Shown here: in pieces, positions 39,079 through 47,930 of the stretch | How positions within the stretch are numbered: the stretch's first letter is position 1 | Layout: every line of letters begins with the position of its first letter | Assembly (NCBI GenBank): GCA_035550315.1 | Contig: DASZPL010000078.1 | Span: 1 to 49,517 of the forward strand | Direction: 5' to 3' | Length of the DNA: 49,517 nt | Origin: DASZPL01 sp035550315 | GTDB taxonomy: Bacteria > Actinomycetota > Actinomycetes > JAFAQI01 | The notes under the pieces: model-generated | What the model saw: the letters and a program-made list of their open reading frames with translations, nothing else | Database searches by the model: none | Told to the model about the DNA's origin: nothing | Translations under genes and position numbers: made by a program

Positions 39079-39858
39079 GTGGCGCGGGTCAGCCGGGTGG
39101 TCGAGGCGTACGGCGACCACCCGCTGCAGTGCGGCGAGTGGTTCGTGCCCGAGGCGACCGGCCGGCTCCCAACGGTTGTGCTAATCCACGGCGGCTTCTG
39201 GCGCGAGAGATATGACCGTCACCTGGAAGATCCGCTCGCCCTTGACCTGGCCGCCCGCGGCTATCTGTGCTGGAACATCGACTACCGGTCGGCTGCTACC
39301 GGCTGGCCGGCGACGCTGCTCGACGCGGCGGCGGCGTATGACCACATCGCCGTCAGCAGCATTGCCGACCGCGTCGACAGCCGCCGGATCGCCGTCGTCG
39401 GACACTCGGCCGGCGGTCAGCTCGCCGCCTGGCTGGCGTCTCGGCACCGGTTGCCTCCCGGCGCGCCGGGCAGCGACCCCGCGTTGCCACCGCCGGAGAT
39501 GTGCATCCCGCAGTCGGGTGTGGTCGCGCTCGCGGAAGCGGCTCGCCGTCGACTCGGCGATCGCGCGGTTCTCGACCTGATCGGGGGCGGGCCGGACGAA
39601 TGCCCGGACCGGTACGCCGTCGCCGACCCGATCGGCCTGCTCCCTACCGGGGTGCACACCGTCGTCGTGCACACCGTCGACGACACCACGGTCCCGATCG
39701 AGCTGAGCGAGGCCTACGTCGCCGCCGCTCGCGCGGCGGGAGATGACGCGACCCTCGTTCGTGCACCAGGAGGGCACTACGACCATCTCGATCCGGTAAC
39801 CGCCGCGGCGGATCGGCTGCGCGAGGCGCTCGGCGAGCCGCAGCCGCTGGCCGATTAG
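39079..39858 (+). CDS. Alpha/beta hydrolase (carboxylesterase/peptidase-like)
   Basis: 259 residues. The oxyanion motif is LIHGGFWRERYDRH (from 35) and the nucleophile elbow is GHSAGG (Ser110). The acid lies in VVHTVDDTTVP and the His in GGHYDHLDP. HGGFW with GxSxGG is typical of the hormone-sensitive-lipase-like and kynurenine formamidase-like groups. It is cytoplasmic, with no signal peptide. The substrate is unknown. The GTG start has GGGAAGGGGATGGTGGC before it. Confidence 0.88.
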   Translation: MARVSRVVEAYGDHPLQCGEWFVPEATGRLPTVVLIHGGFWRERYDRHLEDPLALDLAARGYLCWNIDYRSAATGWPATLLDAAAAYDHIAVSSIADRVDSRRIAVVGHSAGGQLAAWLASRHRLPPGAPGSDPALPPPEMCIPQSGVVALAEAARRRLGDRAVLDLIGGGPDECPDRYAVADPIGLLPTGVHTVVVHTVDDTTVPIELSEAYVAAARAAGDDATLVRAPGGHYDHLDPVTAAADRLREALGEPQPLAD

Positions 39859-39861
39859 GCT
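39856..39861 (+). promoter_or_regulatory. Predicted -10 box of the permease gene, built on a stop codon
   Basis: TAGGCT starts with the TAG stop of the hydrolase gene and ends 8 nt before the GTG at 39870. There is no Shine-Dalgarno sequence, so a leaderless transcript is likely. Confidence 0.45.
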
Positions 39862-39869
39862 GCCGCCCC

Positions 39870-41012
39870 GTGTGGTTCGCCGCGCTGGCCGCCAGCGCGG
39901 TGTGCTTGGCAGGCGGCTTCCTCTCCCCCGACGCGGCCTGGCATGTCACGACGACGGTCGCGCCGGTGCTCGCCTTCCTGGTCGGGATCACGCTCGTCGC
40001 CGAGCTCGCCGACGCGGCCAAGCTCTTCGACGTCGCCGCCGTGCGGGCGGCTCGTTGGGGCGGCGGGCGCAGCTGGCGGCTCTACCTGCTCATCGTCGCA
40101 CTCGGTACGGTCACGACCGCCGTCCTGAACCTCGACACCACGGCGGTGCTGCTCACGCCGGTCGTGCTCGCCCTCGCCGGGCGGCTCGGGTTGGCGCCGA
40201 AGCCGTTCGCCATCACCGCGATCTGGCTGGCGTGCACCGCGAGCCTGTTGCTGCCGGTGAGCAACCTGACCAACCTGCTCGCGAGCAACCGGCTGGGTCT
40301 GCACCCGGCGGCGTTCGCCAACCGCATGCTGCTCCCCGAGCTGGCCGCGGTCGCCGTCGCGACCGTCGTTCTCGGACTCTGGTTTCGTCGCGACCTGCGC
40401 GGCGGTTACGCCGCGCCGGAGCCGGTGCAGGTGCCGGACGCGCTGCTATTCCGCATCGCCGCCGCGCTGTGCGTCGCTTTGGTGCCGCTGTTCGTCGTCG
40501 GCGTCCCGGTCGAGTGGCCCGCGCTGGGCGCGGCTGCCGTGCTGCTCGCTGCCTTCTGCTGGCGGCGGCGGGACGTGCTGCGTGCCAACCTCGTGCCATG
40601 GCGGCTCGTGGTGTTAGTCGAAGGGCTGTTCCTCGTCGTACAGACACTCAACAACCACGGCCTGCACCGGGTGCTCAACGCAGCCGCGGGGACGTCGGGC
40701 GATGCGCTCGGCAGTCTGCGCACGGCCGGGGTCGGTGCCGGCGCGGCGAACCTGGTCAACAACCTGCCGGCGTACCGCGCGGTCGAGCTGGCGATCCCGC
40801 ACCACCATCCGGAGCAGCTGCTCGGCCTGCTGATCGGGGTCAACGTCGGCCCGCTGGTGCTGCTGTGGGCGTCGCTGGCCACGCTGCTGTGGCGGGACCG
40901 GTGCCGCGCGCGCGGCGTGCACATCACCGCCGGCGAGTTCGCGCGCATCGGGCTGGTCGGAGCGCCGCTCGCCGTGGTCGCGGCGTGGGCGGCGCTGCTC
41001 GTCACCCGCTGA
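39870..41012 (+). CDS. ArsB/SLC13 (ion transporter superfamily) permease
   Basis: 380 residues with about ten membrane segments. The repeated half-motifs of the family are visible: NLDTTAVLLTPVVLALA and SNLTNLLASNRLG in the first half, NLVNNLPAYRAVE in the second. Such permeases export arsenite or move dicarboxylates, citrate or Na+/H+. No arsR, arsC or arsenite ATPase is nearby, so arsenic resistance is only one possibility. The GTG start is used because the hydrophobic N-terminus begins there. It converges with the RNase H/phosphatase gene. Confidence 0.85.
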   Translation: MWFAALAASAVCLAGGFLSPDAAWHVTTTVAPVLAFLVGITLVAELADAAKLFDVAAVRAARWGGGRSWRLYLLIVALGTVTTAVLNLDTTAVLLTPVVLALAGRLGLAPKPFAITAIWLACTASLLLPVSNLTNLLASNRLGLHPAAFANRMLLPELAAVAVATVVLGLWFRRDLRGGYAAPEPVQVPDALLFRIAAALCVALVPLFVVGVPVEWPALGAAAVLLAAFCWRRRDVLRANLVPWRLVVLVEGLFLVVQTLNNHGLHRVLNAAAGTSGDALGSLRTAGVGAGAANLVNNLPAYRAVELAIPHHHPEQLLGLLIGVNVGPLVLLWASLATLLWRDRCRARGVHITAGEFARIGLVGAPLAVVAAWAALLVTR

Positions 41013-41015
41013 GGG

Positions 41016-42161
41016 TCAGCGAGGAGGCTTCGTCACCAGCTCGCCGAGGTAGCTGGTGTCGTTCATCAGCCGCACGACCGACGGCTCCTTGGCCCGCCAG
41101 TCGACCATCGACAAAGACGCGGGGTCGAGGTGCAGCCGGTACATCGCCTGCACCGGTGCGTCGAGGGCGTCGCGCAGCAGGGCCTTGATCGGCGTCACAT
41201 GGCTGACCACCACGACGGTGGCCCCGGCGTACTTCTCGAGGACCCGGGCGCGGGCCGCCAATACGCGTTGTGCGGTCGCTGCCATGCTCTCGCCGCCCGG
41301 CGGCGGGACCGTCGGGTCCGCGAGCCAGGCCTTGATCTCGTCCGGCCAGCGCTCGGAAACCTCGGCGAACGTCAGCCCCTCCCACCTGCCGAAGTCACTC
41401 TCGGCGAAGCCTTCGTCGACCGCGACGTCGAGACCGAGCACCGTCGCGACGGCATCCGCGGTCTGCCGGGTACGCCGAAGCGGTGACGACACGATGACGT
41501 CGGCGCCGACCTCGGCGATCCGTTTCGCCGCAGCCGCGGCTTGGGCCTCGCCCCGCGGCGTCAACGCCGCATCGCCGTGCCCGCTGAACCGCAGGTCGGC
41601 GGACAGCGAGGTCTCGCCGTGGCGAAGCAGCAAGGCGACGGTGCGCGGCTCGACCGGTGCGCTCCACCCGTAGAGCGTGTTGCCGGACTTCGCCGGTGCG
41701 GCCGCCGACTCGGGCTCGGGGGCCGGCACCTCCACCGACGGCTGCCACGACCGCCCGGCGGCCGCGGCGTCCATCGCCTCGTTGGCCAGCCGGTCGGCAT
41801 GCGCGTTCTGCTCGCGCGGCACGTGGTGGAACCGCACGTCGGGCAGCTGCCGCAGCAGCTCCGCCGCCTGCCGGGCCAGCGCCTGCATGTCGGGATGCTT
41901 GACCTTCCAGCGGCCGCTCATCTGCTCGACGACCAGCTTCGAGTCCATCCGGACGTCGACCTCGGCCGCCCCGAGCTCGACCGCGATGCCGAGCCCGGCG
42001 ATCAGGCCGCGGTACTCGGCCACGTTGTTGCTCGCGACCCCGATGCCGTCGGCAACCTCGCGCAGCACGTCGCCGGTGTCGGCGTCGCGGACGACCGCGC
42101 CGTAGCCCGCCGGTCCGGGGTTGCCGCGCGACCCCCCGTCGGCCTCGATGACGACGCGCAC
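41016..42161 (-). CDS. Bifunctional RNase HI / histidine phosphatase
   Basis: 381 residues from the GTG at 42161, matching the mycobacterial Rv2228c N-terminus. Residues 1-135 are RNase H type I: Asp in EADGGSRGNPGP, Glu in NNVAEYRGL, Asp in MDSKLVVEQMSG and Asp in NAHADRLANEA, the full acidic set. A Pro/Ala linker of about 45 residues follows. The C-terminal ~200 residues are a histidine phosphatase: LLRHGETSLS with the catalytic His, SSPLRRTRQTA, FGRWEGL and VVSHVTPIKAL. In M. tuberculosis the fusion removes RNA:DNA hybrids and has acid phosphatase activity. It is the third gene of the Nif3 operon. Confidence 0.93.
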   Translation of the reverse strand: MRVVIEADGGSRGNPGPAGYGAVVRDADTGDVLREVADGIGVASNNVAEYRGLIAGLGIAVELGAAEVDVRMDSKLVVEQMSGRWKVKHPDMQALARQAAELLRQLPDVRFHHVPREQNAHADRLANEAMDAAAAGRSWQPSVEVPAPEPESAAAPAKSGNTLYGWSAPVEPRTVALLLRHGETSLSADLRFSGHGDAALTPRGEAQAAAAAKRIAEVGADVIVSSPLRRTRQTADAVATVLGLDVAVDEGFAESDFGRWEGLTFAEVSERWPDEIKAWLADPTVPPPGGESMAATAQRVLAARARVLEKYAGATVVVVSHVTPIKALLRDALDAPVQAMYRLHLDPASLSMVDWRAKEPSVVRLMNDTSYLGELVTKPPR

Positions 42162-42181
42162 CGGCGGGCGCTGAGTGCGGC

Positions 42182-42925
42182 TCAAAGCCCCGACTCGGCG
42201 GTCCTGACCAGGATGCGGCGACACTCCTCGCAGCGCAGTACCTCGTCGGGCGCCGCGTCCCGCAGCCGGTTCAGATCGGTGGTGTTCAGCTGCAGGTGGC
42301 AGCCCTCGCAGCGACCGCGGTGCAACGCCGCCGCACCGACGCCACCGGATGACGCCCGCAGCTTGTCGTAGAGCGCGACCAGGTCAGCGGGCAGTGCGCC
42401 CGCCGTCTCGGCGCGCTGCGTCGCGGTCTTCTCCACCTCGGCGTCGATCTCGGTGACGGCGGTGTCGCGCCGCCGCTCGGTGTCGGCCAAGGCGGTCGCG
42501 GTCTCACCCTGCGCGTGCCGCAACTCGGCCAGCCGGGCCTGCACGGCCTCCCGCTGCTCCATCACTTCGAGCTCGGCGTCCTCCAGCTCGGTCTGCCGGC
42601 GGTGGAGTGACGTGATCTCCGACTGCAGGTTCTCGAGCTCCTTCGGTGATCCGACCTGTCCCGAGTCGAGTCGCTGCTGGTCGCGCTGCATCCGGTTGCG
42701 GACCAGCTCGACGTCGGCGTCGACCTTCGCCTGCTCGCGGCCGAGGTCACTGTCCTCGGTCTCGGCCCGCACGATGTCGTCGGCGAGCTCACGGGCCTTT
42801 TGCTCGAGCGCCTCGATCTGCTCCAGCTCGGGCAGCGTCGCGCGCCGGTGACGCAACCGGTCGAGCGTCGAATCGAGGGCCTGCAGATCCAGCAGCCGCA
42901 GCTGTTCTTCGGGGGCGGCGTTCAT
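42182..42925 (-). CDS. Coiled-coil C4-type zinc-ribbon protein (Rv2229c-like)
   Basis: 247 residues from the ATG at 42925, which overlaps the Nif3 stop codon (ATGA). Residues 20-175 form a long coiled coil with repeated Glu/Leu/Arg heptads. The C-terminus is a C4 zinc ribbon: GRCEGCHLQL and LRCEECRRIL. Homologues in chlamydia and mycobacteria have been studied as flagellar or transcription-like proteins, without a settled function. Constant linkage to Nif3 and RNase H/phosphatase genes suggests a nucleic-acid-related role. Confidence 0.88.
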   Translation of the reverse strand: MNAAPEEQLRLLDLQALDSTLDRLRHRRATLPELEQIEALEQKARELADDIVRAETEDSDLGREQAKVDADVELVRNRMQRDQQRLDSGQVGSPKELENLQSEITSLHRRQTELEDAELEVMEQREAVQARLAELRHAQGETATALADTERRRDTAVTEIDAEVEKTATQRAETAGALPADLVALYDKLRASSGGVGAAALHRGRCEGCHLQLNTTDLNRLRDAAPDEVLRCEECRRILVRTAESGL

Positions 42926-44070
42926 GGCTGACCCTGGCTCCCGCCGGCACGCAGGTTCCATGGGTCAGTGACCAGCCGCGAGACCATCGTCTCCACGGTA
43001 GTGCCGGCCGCGCGCAGGTCCGACGTCAGGAGCTCGGCCGCCGGCGCCAGCCACGGTTGCTCTGTGCTCCAGTGGCCGGCGTCGATCAGACCGATGCCGA
43101 GATCGGCAGCGGCCTCCGAGGTCGAGTGGTGCTTCAGGTCGGCGGTGACATAGGCGTCGGCGTCGGCTCGGGCGGCCGCCGCGGCGTACTCCCCGCCGGA
43201 GCCGCCGCACACGGCCACCGTCCGGACCGGGCGGCCGGGGTCGCCCGCGGCTCGGATCCCCCAGGCCGCGGTCGGCAGGGCGCGCGCCACGGCCTCTGTG
43301 AACGCCGCGAAAGTGGTGGGCTCGGCGAGCTCGCCGACCCGGCCCAGGCCGCGGTCCGCCGACGGGACGGCCACCGGGTAGACGTCGTAGGCCGGCTCCT
43401 CATAGGGGTGTACGGCGCGCACCGCGGCGACCACCGCGGCCCGGCAGCGCCGTGGCGCCACCATCTCGACCCGGGTCTCTGCCACCTGCTCGACCCGACC
43501 GGGCTGGCCGATCGTGGGCGAGCTGCTCTCGCCCGGCAGGAACGTGCCGGTGCCGTCGGTCAGGAAGGCGCACCGTTCGTAGTCGCCGATCCGGCCGGCG
43601 CCGGCCGCTGCCAGCGCTGCGACCATCCGGTCGGCGTCGTCGCGCGGCACGAAGACCACGACCTTGTCCTGCGGCTCGCCCGGCATCGCGTCGAGCGGCC
43701 GCAGGTCGTGCAGGCCGACGGCGGCCGCGAGCGCGTCACTCACGCCCGGGTTGGCGCGGTCGGCGTTGGTGTGGGCGACGAACAAGGCAACGCCATGCGA
43801 GATCAGGTTGTGCACCAGCCGGCCTTTCGGCGCGGTCGCCGCCACCGACGTCGTCCCGCCGAGGAACAGCGGATGGTGCGTCACCAGCAGTTGCGCGCCG
43901 GCCGCGATCGCCTCGTTCGCCACCGCCTCGACCGGGTCGATGGCGAACCACACCTTGCGCACCTCGGCGGCCGGCTCGCCGCAGACCAGCCCGACGGCGT
44001 CCCACGACTCCGCCCAGGCAGGGTCGTAGCGCGCATCGAGCGCGCGGATGATCGCAGCCACCGTCGGCAC
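42922..44070 (-). CDS. Nif3-like dinuclear metal centre protein
   Basis: 382 residues from the GTG at 44070. The N-terminal and C-terminal halves form the Nif3 fold with metal ligands in VTHHPLFLGG, the Asp/His of ADLKHHSTSEA and the C-terminal DAGHWSTEQ. A ferredoxin-like insert (DKVVVFVPRDDADRMVAALAAAGAG) is the PII/CutA-like middle domain of the long form. The function is unsettled; it is often misannotated as GTP cyclohydrolase I type 2. It is the first gene of the three-gene operon. The frame is open to 44547, but that extension overlaps the divergent gene and is rejected. Confidence 0.9.
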   Translation of the reverse strand: MPTVAAIIRALDARYDPAWAESWDAVGLVCGEPAAEVRKVWFAIDPVEAVANEAIAAGAQLLVTHHPLFLGGTTSVAATAPKGRLVHNLISHGVALFVAHTNADRANPGVSDALAAAVGLHDLRPLDAMPGEPQDKVVVFVPRDDADRMVAALAAAGAGRIGDYERCAFLTDGTGTFLPGESSSPTIGQPGRVEQVAETRVEMVAPRRCRAAVVAAVRAVHPYEEPAYDVYPVAVPSADRGLGRVGELAEPTTFAAFTEAVARALPTAAWGIRAAGDPGRPVRTVAVCGGSGGEYAAAAARADADAYVTADLKHHSTSEAAADLGIGLIDAGHWSTEQPWLAPAAELLTSDLRAAGTTVETMVSRLVTDPWNLRAGGSQGQP

Positions 44071-44077
44071 GAGCGCC

Positions 44078-44083
44078 AACCTA
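44078..44083 (-). promoter_or_regulatory. Predicted -10 box of the Nif3 operon
   Basis: On the minus strand TAGGTT ends 7 nt before the GTG at 44070, with no Shine-Dalgarno sequence. This fits a leaderless transcript. Confidence 0.42.
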
Positions 44084-44118
44084 GTGTCCGCAGCCGGAGC
44101 GGGCATGCTGCATAGGTG

Positions 44119-44685
44119 ATGCGTCCGCAGTTGTGGTTGGTGCGGCACGGCCCGACCGAGTGGAGCGAGACCGGCCGGCACACCAGCCGCACCGACGTCC
44201 CGCTCACCGACGCCGGCCGTCGAGCAGCCCGCGGCCTCGCGCCGCGCTTGCAAGAGCAACGGTTCGAACTGGTGCTGACCAGCCCGATGACGAGGGCGCG
44301 CGAGACCTGCGAGCTCAGCGGGCTCGCGGCGCACGCCGAGGTGACCGACGACCTGCTGGAGTGGGACTACGGCGACTACGAGGGTCTGACCACCGCCGAG
44401 ATCCGCGAGTCGCGTCCCGGCTGGTCGGTGTTCGCCGACGACTGCCCGGGCGGCGAAACCATCGGGCAGGTGAGCGACCGCGCGGATCGGCTGATCGACC
44501 GCGTGCGGGCGACCGACGGGCCGGTGATCGCGTTTGCGCACGGCCACGTGCTGCGGGTGGTCGGCGCCCGGTGGGTCGGGTTATCGGCGGCGGCCGGAGC
44601 CGGACTCGTGCTCGACGCCGCGACCATCAGCGTGCTCGGCTGGGAGCGCGAGACTCCCGCGATCCAGCGGTGGAACTGCCGCTGA
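44119..44685 (+). CDS. Histidine phosphatase superfamily protein
   Basis: 188 residues from the ATG at 44119 (a GTG at 44116 is possible). The RHG motif is LVRHGPTEWSETGRH (His10). TSPMTRARETCE, DYGDYEGLT and FAHGHVLRVVGARW complete the active site. It belongs to the small phosphoglycerate-mutase-like branch whose members act on sugar phosphates, alpha-ribazole phosphate (CobC-like) or proteins. No cobalamin genes are adjacent. It is divergent from the Nif3 operon, which itself encodes a second histidine phosphatase. Confidence 0.9.
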   Translation: MRPQLWLVRHGPTEWSETGRHTSRTDVPLTDAGRRAARGLAPRLQEQRFELVLTSPMTRARETCELSGLAAHAEVTDDLLEWDYGDYEGLTTAEIRESRPGWSVFADDCPGGETIGQVSDRADRLIDRVRATDGPVIAFAHGHVLRVVGARWVGLSAAAGAGLVLDAATISVLGWERETPAIQRWNCR

Positions 44686-47046
44686 TCAGGTCGCGTGCGG
44701 GTGGCGTTGGGCGGGCGCGCGCCCGACCGGCTGCGGTGGCGGCGGTAGCAGCGGCGAGCGCGCCGTCAGCGGCCGGGTCACCGGCTTGTCAGCGGTCGCG
44801 GTGACCTGCTCACCGTCGTGCCAGAACGTCACGGGCGGGTCGTCCTGGTGCACCTGGTAGGTGACCTCGCGGTGGTTGACATCGACCCGCAGCCGCGATC
44901 CTTGCCACCGCAACCGGAAGCAGAGCCGGCGGATGCCGTCGGGCAGGGCCGGGTCGAACAGCAGCTCGCCGCCGTAGTCCCGCAGCCCGCCGAAACCGGC
45001 GACCAAAGCGATCCATGCCCCCGCGAGCGAGGCCATGTGCAACCCGTCGCGGCTGTTGTGGTGCAGGTCGCGCAGGTCAATCAGCGCCGCCTCGTAGGCG
45101 TAGTCATGCGCCAGCTCCAGGTGACCCACCTCGGCCGCCATCACCGCCTGGGTGCACGCCGACAACGAGGAGTCACGCACCGTCCGCCGCTCGTAGTAGT
45201 CGACGTTGCGGGCCTTGTCCTCCCGCGAGAACCGGTCACCACACCAGTGCATCGCGAGCACAAGATCGGCTTGCTTCACCACCTGCTTGCGGTAGAGGTC
45301 GAAGTACGGCGCGGTGAGCAGCAGCGGGTAGCGGTCCTTGTAGGCCTCGAAGTCCCACATCTCGTGGCGGGTGAAGCCCTCCGACTGCGGGTGTACGCCG
45401 AGGGTCTCGTCGTACGGGATGTAGACGTCCTCCGCCGCATCCCGCCAGCTGGCCGACTCCTCGACGGTCACGCCGAGCCGCTCGGCGAGGTCCGGATGAC
45501 GCGCGGTCGCCTCGGCCGCGACCCGCAGATTGCGGGCGGCCATCAGGTTGGTGAACACGTTGTCGTCGGCGATCGCGCTGTACTCGTCCGGGCCGGTCAC
45601 GCCGTCGACGTGCCAGCCGCCCTCGAGGTCGTGGTGGCCGAGCGACATCCACAGCCGGGCGGTCTCGACGAGCAGCTCGAGACCCTCGGCGCGTTCCAAC
45701 GACTCGTCGCCGGTGACGACCCGGTAGCGCTCGACCGCGTCCGCAATGTCGGCGTTGATGTGAAACGCCGCGGTGCCGGCCGGCCAGTAACCGGACGTTT
45801 CCTGGCCGCGGATGGTCCGCCACGGAAAGGCCGCGCCGGCAAGCCCGAGCTGCGCGGCGCGCTCCTTGGCCAGGTCCAGCGTCGAGTGGCGCCAGCGCAG
45901 CGCGTCGGCGGCCGCCTTCGGCTGCGTGTAGGTCAACACCGGGAGCACGAAACCCTCGGTGTCCCAGAAGGTGTGGCCGTCGTACCCCGGGCCGGTCAAC
46001 CCTTTCGCGGGGATGCAGCGGCGCTCGGCACGGGCGCCCGCCTGCAGTACGTGGAACAGGCCGAACCGAACCGCCTGCTGGATCTCGGCGTCGCCGTCGA
46101 CGTCGACGTCGGCCGACTCCCAGAACTCGTCGAGGTACTCGCGGTGCTCGGCGAGCAGACCGTCGAAGCCGGAGAACTTCGCGCTTCGCAGCGCCGCGGC
46201 GACCTGGTCGCGCAGCGACTGCCGTGACCGCAGGCTCGACCAGCCGTACGCCAAGAGCTTGATGACGCGCAGCCGCTCCCCCGGGCGCAGCCGGGTGACC
46301 ACCGTCATGCGCGCGAGATCCGGGCGAATCTCCACGTCCTGCTCAAACCGGACGTCGCACTCGATCAGGTGGTCCATGCCGGCCGACATCTGCAGCTGGC
46401 TCTGCCTGGTCTGGTGCACCAAGATCCCGCCGACACCGAGCTGCGACTGGTCGAGCTGCTCCAGTGGGCGCTCGAGGATCGCGCTGACCCGCGGGTCGCG
46501 CTTCATCTGCGGCAGTTCCTCGTTCGCCACCAGTTCGGACTGGACGACGAACTGGGCCGGCGCATCGACCGGCTCGACGATGTATTCGATCGCGGCGCAG
46601 GCGCGCTGCACGAACGACACCAGCCGCCGGGACCGCACGCGCACCCGCTGCCCGGCCGGCGACACCCAGTCCAGCGAGCGGGTCAGGGTGCCGTCGCGAA
46701 AGTCGAGGACGCGTTCGTGTTCGCGCAACTCGCCGTAGCGGACGTCGAGCGGCTCGTCGTCGACCAGCAGCCGGATCAGCTTGCCGTTGGTGACGTTCAC
46801 CACGGTCTGACCGGATTCGGGATAGCCATAGCCGGCTTCGGCGTACGGCAGCGGCCGCTGCTCGTAGAAGGAGTTGAGGTACATCCCGGGGATGCCGTGC
46901 GGCTCGCCCTCGTCGAGGTTGCCGCGCATCCCGATGTGGCCGTTGGACAACGCGAAGACGGACTCCGATTGGGCGAGCAGGTCGAGGTTGAGCTGCGACT
47001 CGCGCACCGCCCACGGCTCGACCGGGTAGATCGACTGTTCGATCAC
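44686..47046 (-). CDS. Glycoside hydrolase family 65 disaccharide phosphorylase/hydrolase
   Basis: 786 residues from the GTG at 47046, the same length as mycobacterial Rv3401 as I recall it. It has an N-terminal beta-sandwich, linker helices and an (alpha/alpha)6 barrel. The catalytic Glu is Glu488 in VTGPDEYS. FWDTEGFVLPVLTYTQP and FPWRTIRGQETSGYWPAGTAAFHINADI are GH65 barrel landmarks. It probably cleaves trehalose, kojibiose, maltose or a related alpha-glucoside with phosphate to beta-glucose 1-phosphate. The upstream HAD gene supplies the mutase for that product and overlaps by 4 nt. Hydrolysis cannot be excluded. Confidence 0.92.
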   Translation of the reverse strand: MIEQSIYPVEPWAVRESQLNLDLLAQSESVFALSNGHIGMRGNLDEGEPHGIPGMYLNSFYEQRPLPYAEAGYGYPESGQTVVNVTNGKLIRLLVDDEPLDVRYGELREHERVLDFRDGTLTRSLDWVSPAGQRVRVRSRRLVSFVQRACAAIEYIVEPVDAPAQFVVQSELVANEELPQMKRDPRVSAILERPLEQLDQSQLGVGGILVHQTRQSQLQMSAGMDHLIECDVRFEQDVEIRPDLARMTVVTRLRPGERLRVIKLLAYGWSSLRSRQSLRDQVAAALRSAKFSGFDGLLAEHREYLDEFWESADVDVDGDAEIQQAVRFGLFHVLQAGARAERRCIPAKGLTGPGYDGHTFWDTEGFVLPVLTYTQPKAAADALRWRHSTLDLAKERAAQLGLAGAAFPWRTIRGQETSGYWPAGTAAFHINADIADAVERYRVVTGDESLERAEGLELLVETARLWMSLGHHDLEGGWHVDGVTGPDEYSAIADDNVFTNLMAARNLRVAAEATARHPDLAERLGVTVEESASWRDAAEDVYIPYDETLGVHPQSEGFTRHEMWDFEAYKDRYPLLLTAPYFDLYRKQVVKQADLVLAMHWCGDRFSREDKARNVDYYERRTVRDSSLSACTQAVMAAEVGHLELAHDYAYEAALIDLRDLHHNSRDGLHMASLAGAWIALVAGFGGLRDYGGELLFDPALPDGIRRLCFRLRWQGSRLRVDVNHREVTYQVHQDDPPVTFWHDGEQVTATADKPVTRPLTARSPLLPPPPQPVGRAPAQRHPHAT

Positions 47047-47789
47047 GTGTCCACCTCGTCCAACAACTCCGCGAGGTCGTTCACGACGACGCTCGCCCCG
47101 TTCGCGCGCAGTGCCTCGGCCTGACCGGCGCGGTCCACCCCGATGACCGCGCCGAAACCGCCGGCGCGGCCGGCCTGCACCCCCGCCAACGCATCCTCGA
47201 AGACCGCGGCCTGGCTCGGCTTCACACCCAATCGTTGCGCTGCGGCCAGGAAGGTATCCGGTTTCGGCTTGCCCGCGAGGCCTTCTTGCCGAATCGTTAC
47301 GCCGTCGACCCGAAGCTCGACCCACTGCGACAGGCCGGTCACCGTGAGCACGTCCAGCGTGTTGGCGCTGGAGGAGACGACCGCGCGCCGCAACCCCGCG
47401 GCGTACGCCGCTTCCAGGTAGCGGCGCGACCCTTCGAATACCTCGACGCCGTCGGTGCGGATCCGGCGGACCAACTCGGCGTTCTTCCGGTTACCCAGGC
47501 CGTTGACGGTGAGCACGTCCGGCGCGTCGTCCGGCGAGCCCTCCGGAAGCACGATGCCGCGGCTGGCCAGGAAGTCGCGCACGCCGTCCGGACGCGGCTT
47601 GCCGTCGACGTACGCGATGTAGTCCGCCTTCTCGAACGGCTCGAACGCACCGCCGTCAGCTTCGGAGCGAGCCCGCAGGAACTCGTCGAACGCCTGCTTC
47701 CACGCGGCCTCGTGCACCGCGGCGGTGTTCGTCAGCACGCCGTCGAGGTCGAACAAGCAGGCGGTCACACCGTCTGGCAGGCCCAGCAC
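47043..47789 (-). CDS. pgmB: Beta-phosphoglucomutase-like HAD phosphatase
   Basis: 248 residues. The HAD nucleophile motif is FDLDGVLTN (Asp14, Asp16), with the second in VVSSSAN, Lys in LAGKPKPDTFL and acidic residues in AVFEDALAGVQAG. The helical cap at about 30-95 holds a VDGKPRPDGV loop. It converts beta-glucose 1-phosphate to glucose 6-phosphate. It precedes the GH65 gene with a GTGA overlap, so cleavage and isomerisation are made together and feed glycolysis without ATP. It is the Rv3400-like partner. Confidence 0.9.
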   Translation of the reverse strand: MLGLPDGVTACLFDLDGVLTNTAAVHEAAWKQAFDEFLRARSEADGGAFEPFEKADYIAYVDGKPRPDGVRDFLASRGIVLPEGSPDDAPDVLTVNGLGNRKNAELVRRIRTDGVEVFEGSRRYLEAAYAAGLRRAVVSSSANTLDVLTVTGLSQWVELRVDGVTIRQEGLAGKPKPDTFLAAAQRLGVKPSQAAVFEDALAGVQAGRAGGFGAVIGVDRAGQAEALRANGASVVVNDLAELLDEVDT

Positions 47790-47930
47790 GGTTCACCCCC
47801 AGCCGTGACGATCCCGTCCTCCGTGGCCGGATGTCGATCCCATCATGCGACGGGCGAGGGCGAGCCTTGAACCGGGAATGATGGCGGCGCGTACCACGTT
47901 GCGAAACGCGGATGCACAACGGAGGCCGTC

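Noticed and set aside
39870..41012. Arsenite exporter as part of an ars operon
   Set aside because: The permease has ArsB/SLC13 motifs, but no arsR, arsC or arsA gene is nearby, so the specific name is not supported.
44071..44547. N-terminal extension of Nif3 to 541 residues
   Set aside because: It overlaps the divergent histidine phosphatase gene and has no family similarity. The GTG at 44070 fits the Nif3 start.
47047..47325. N-terminal extension of GH65 to 879 residues
   Set aside because: It overlaps the HAD gene out of frame. The GTGA overlap at 47043-47046 gives the length expected for the family.
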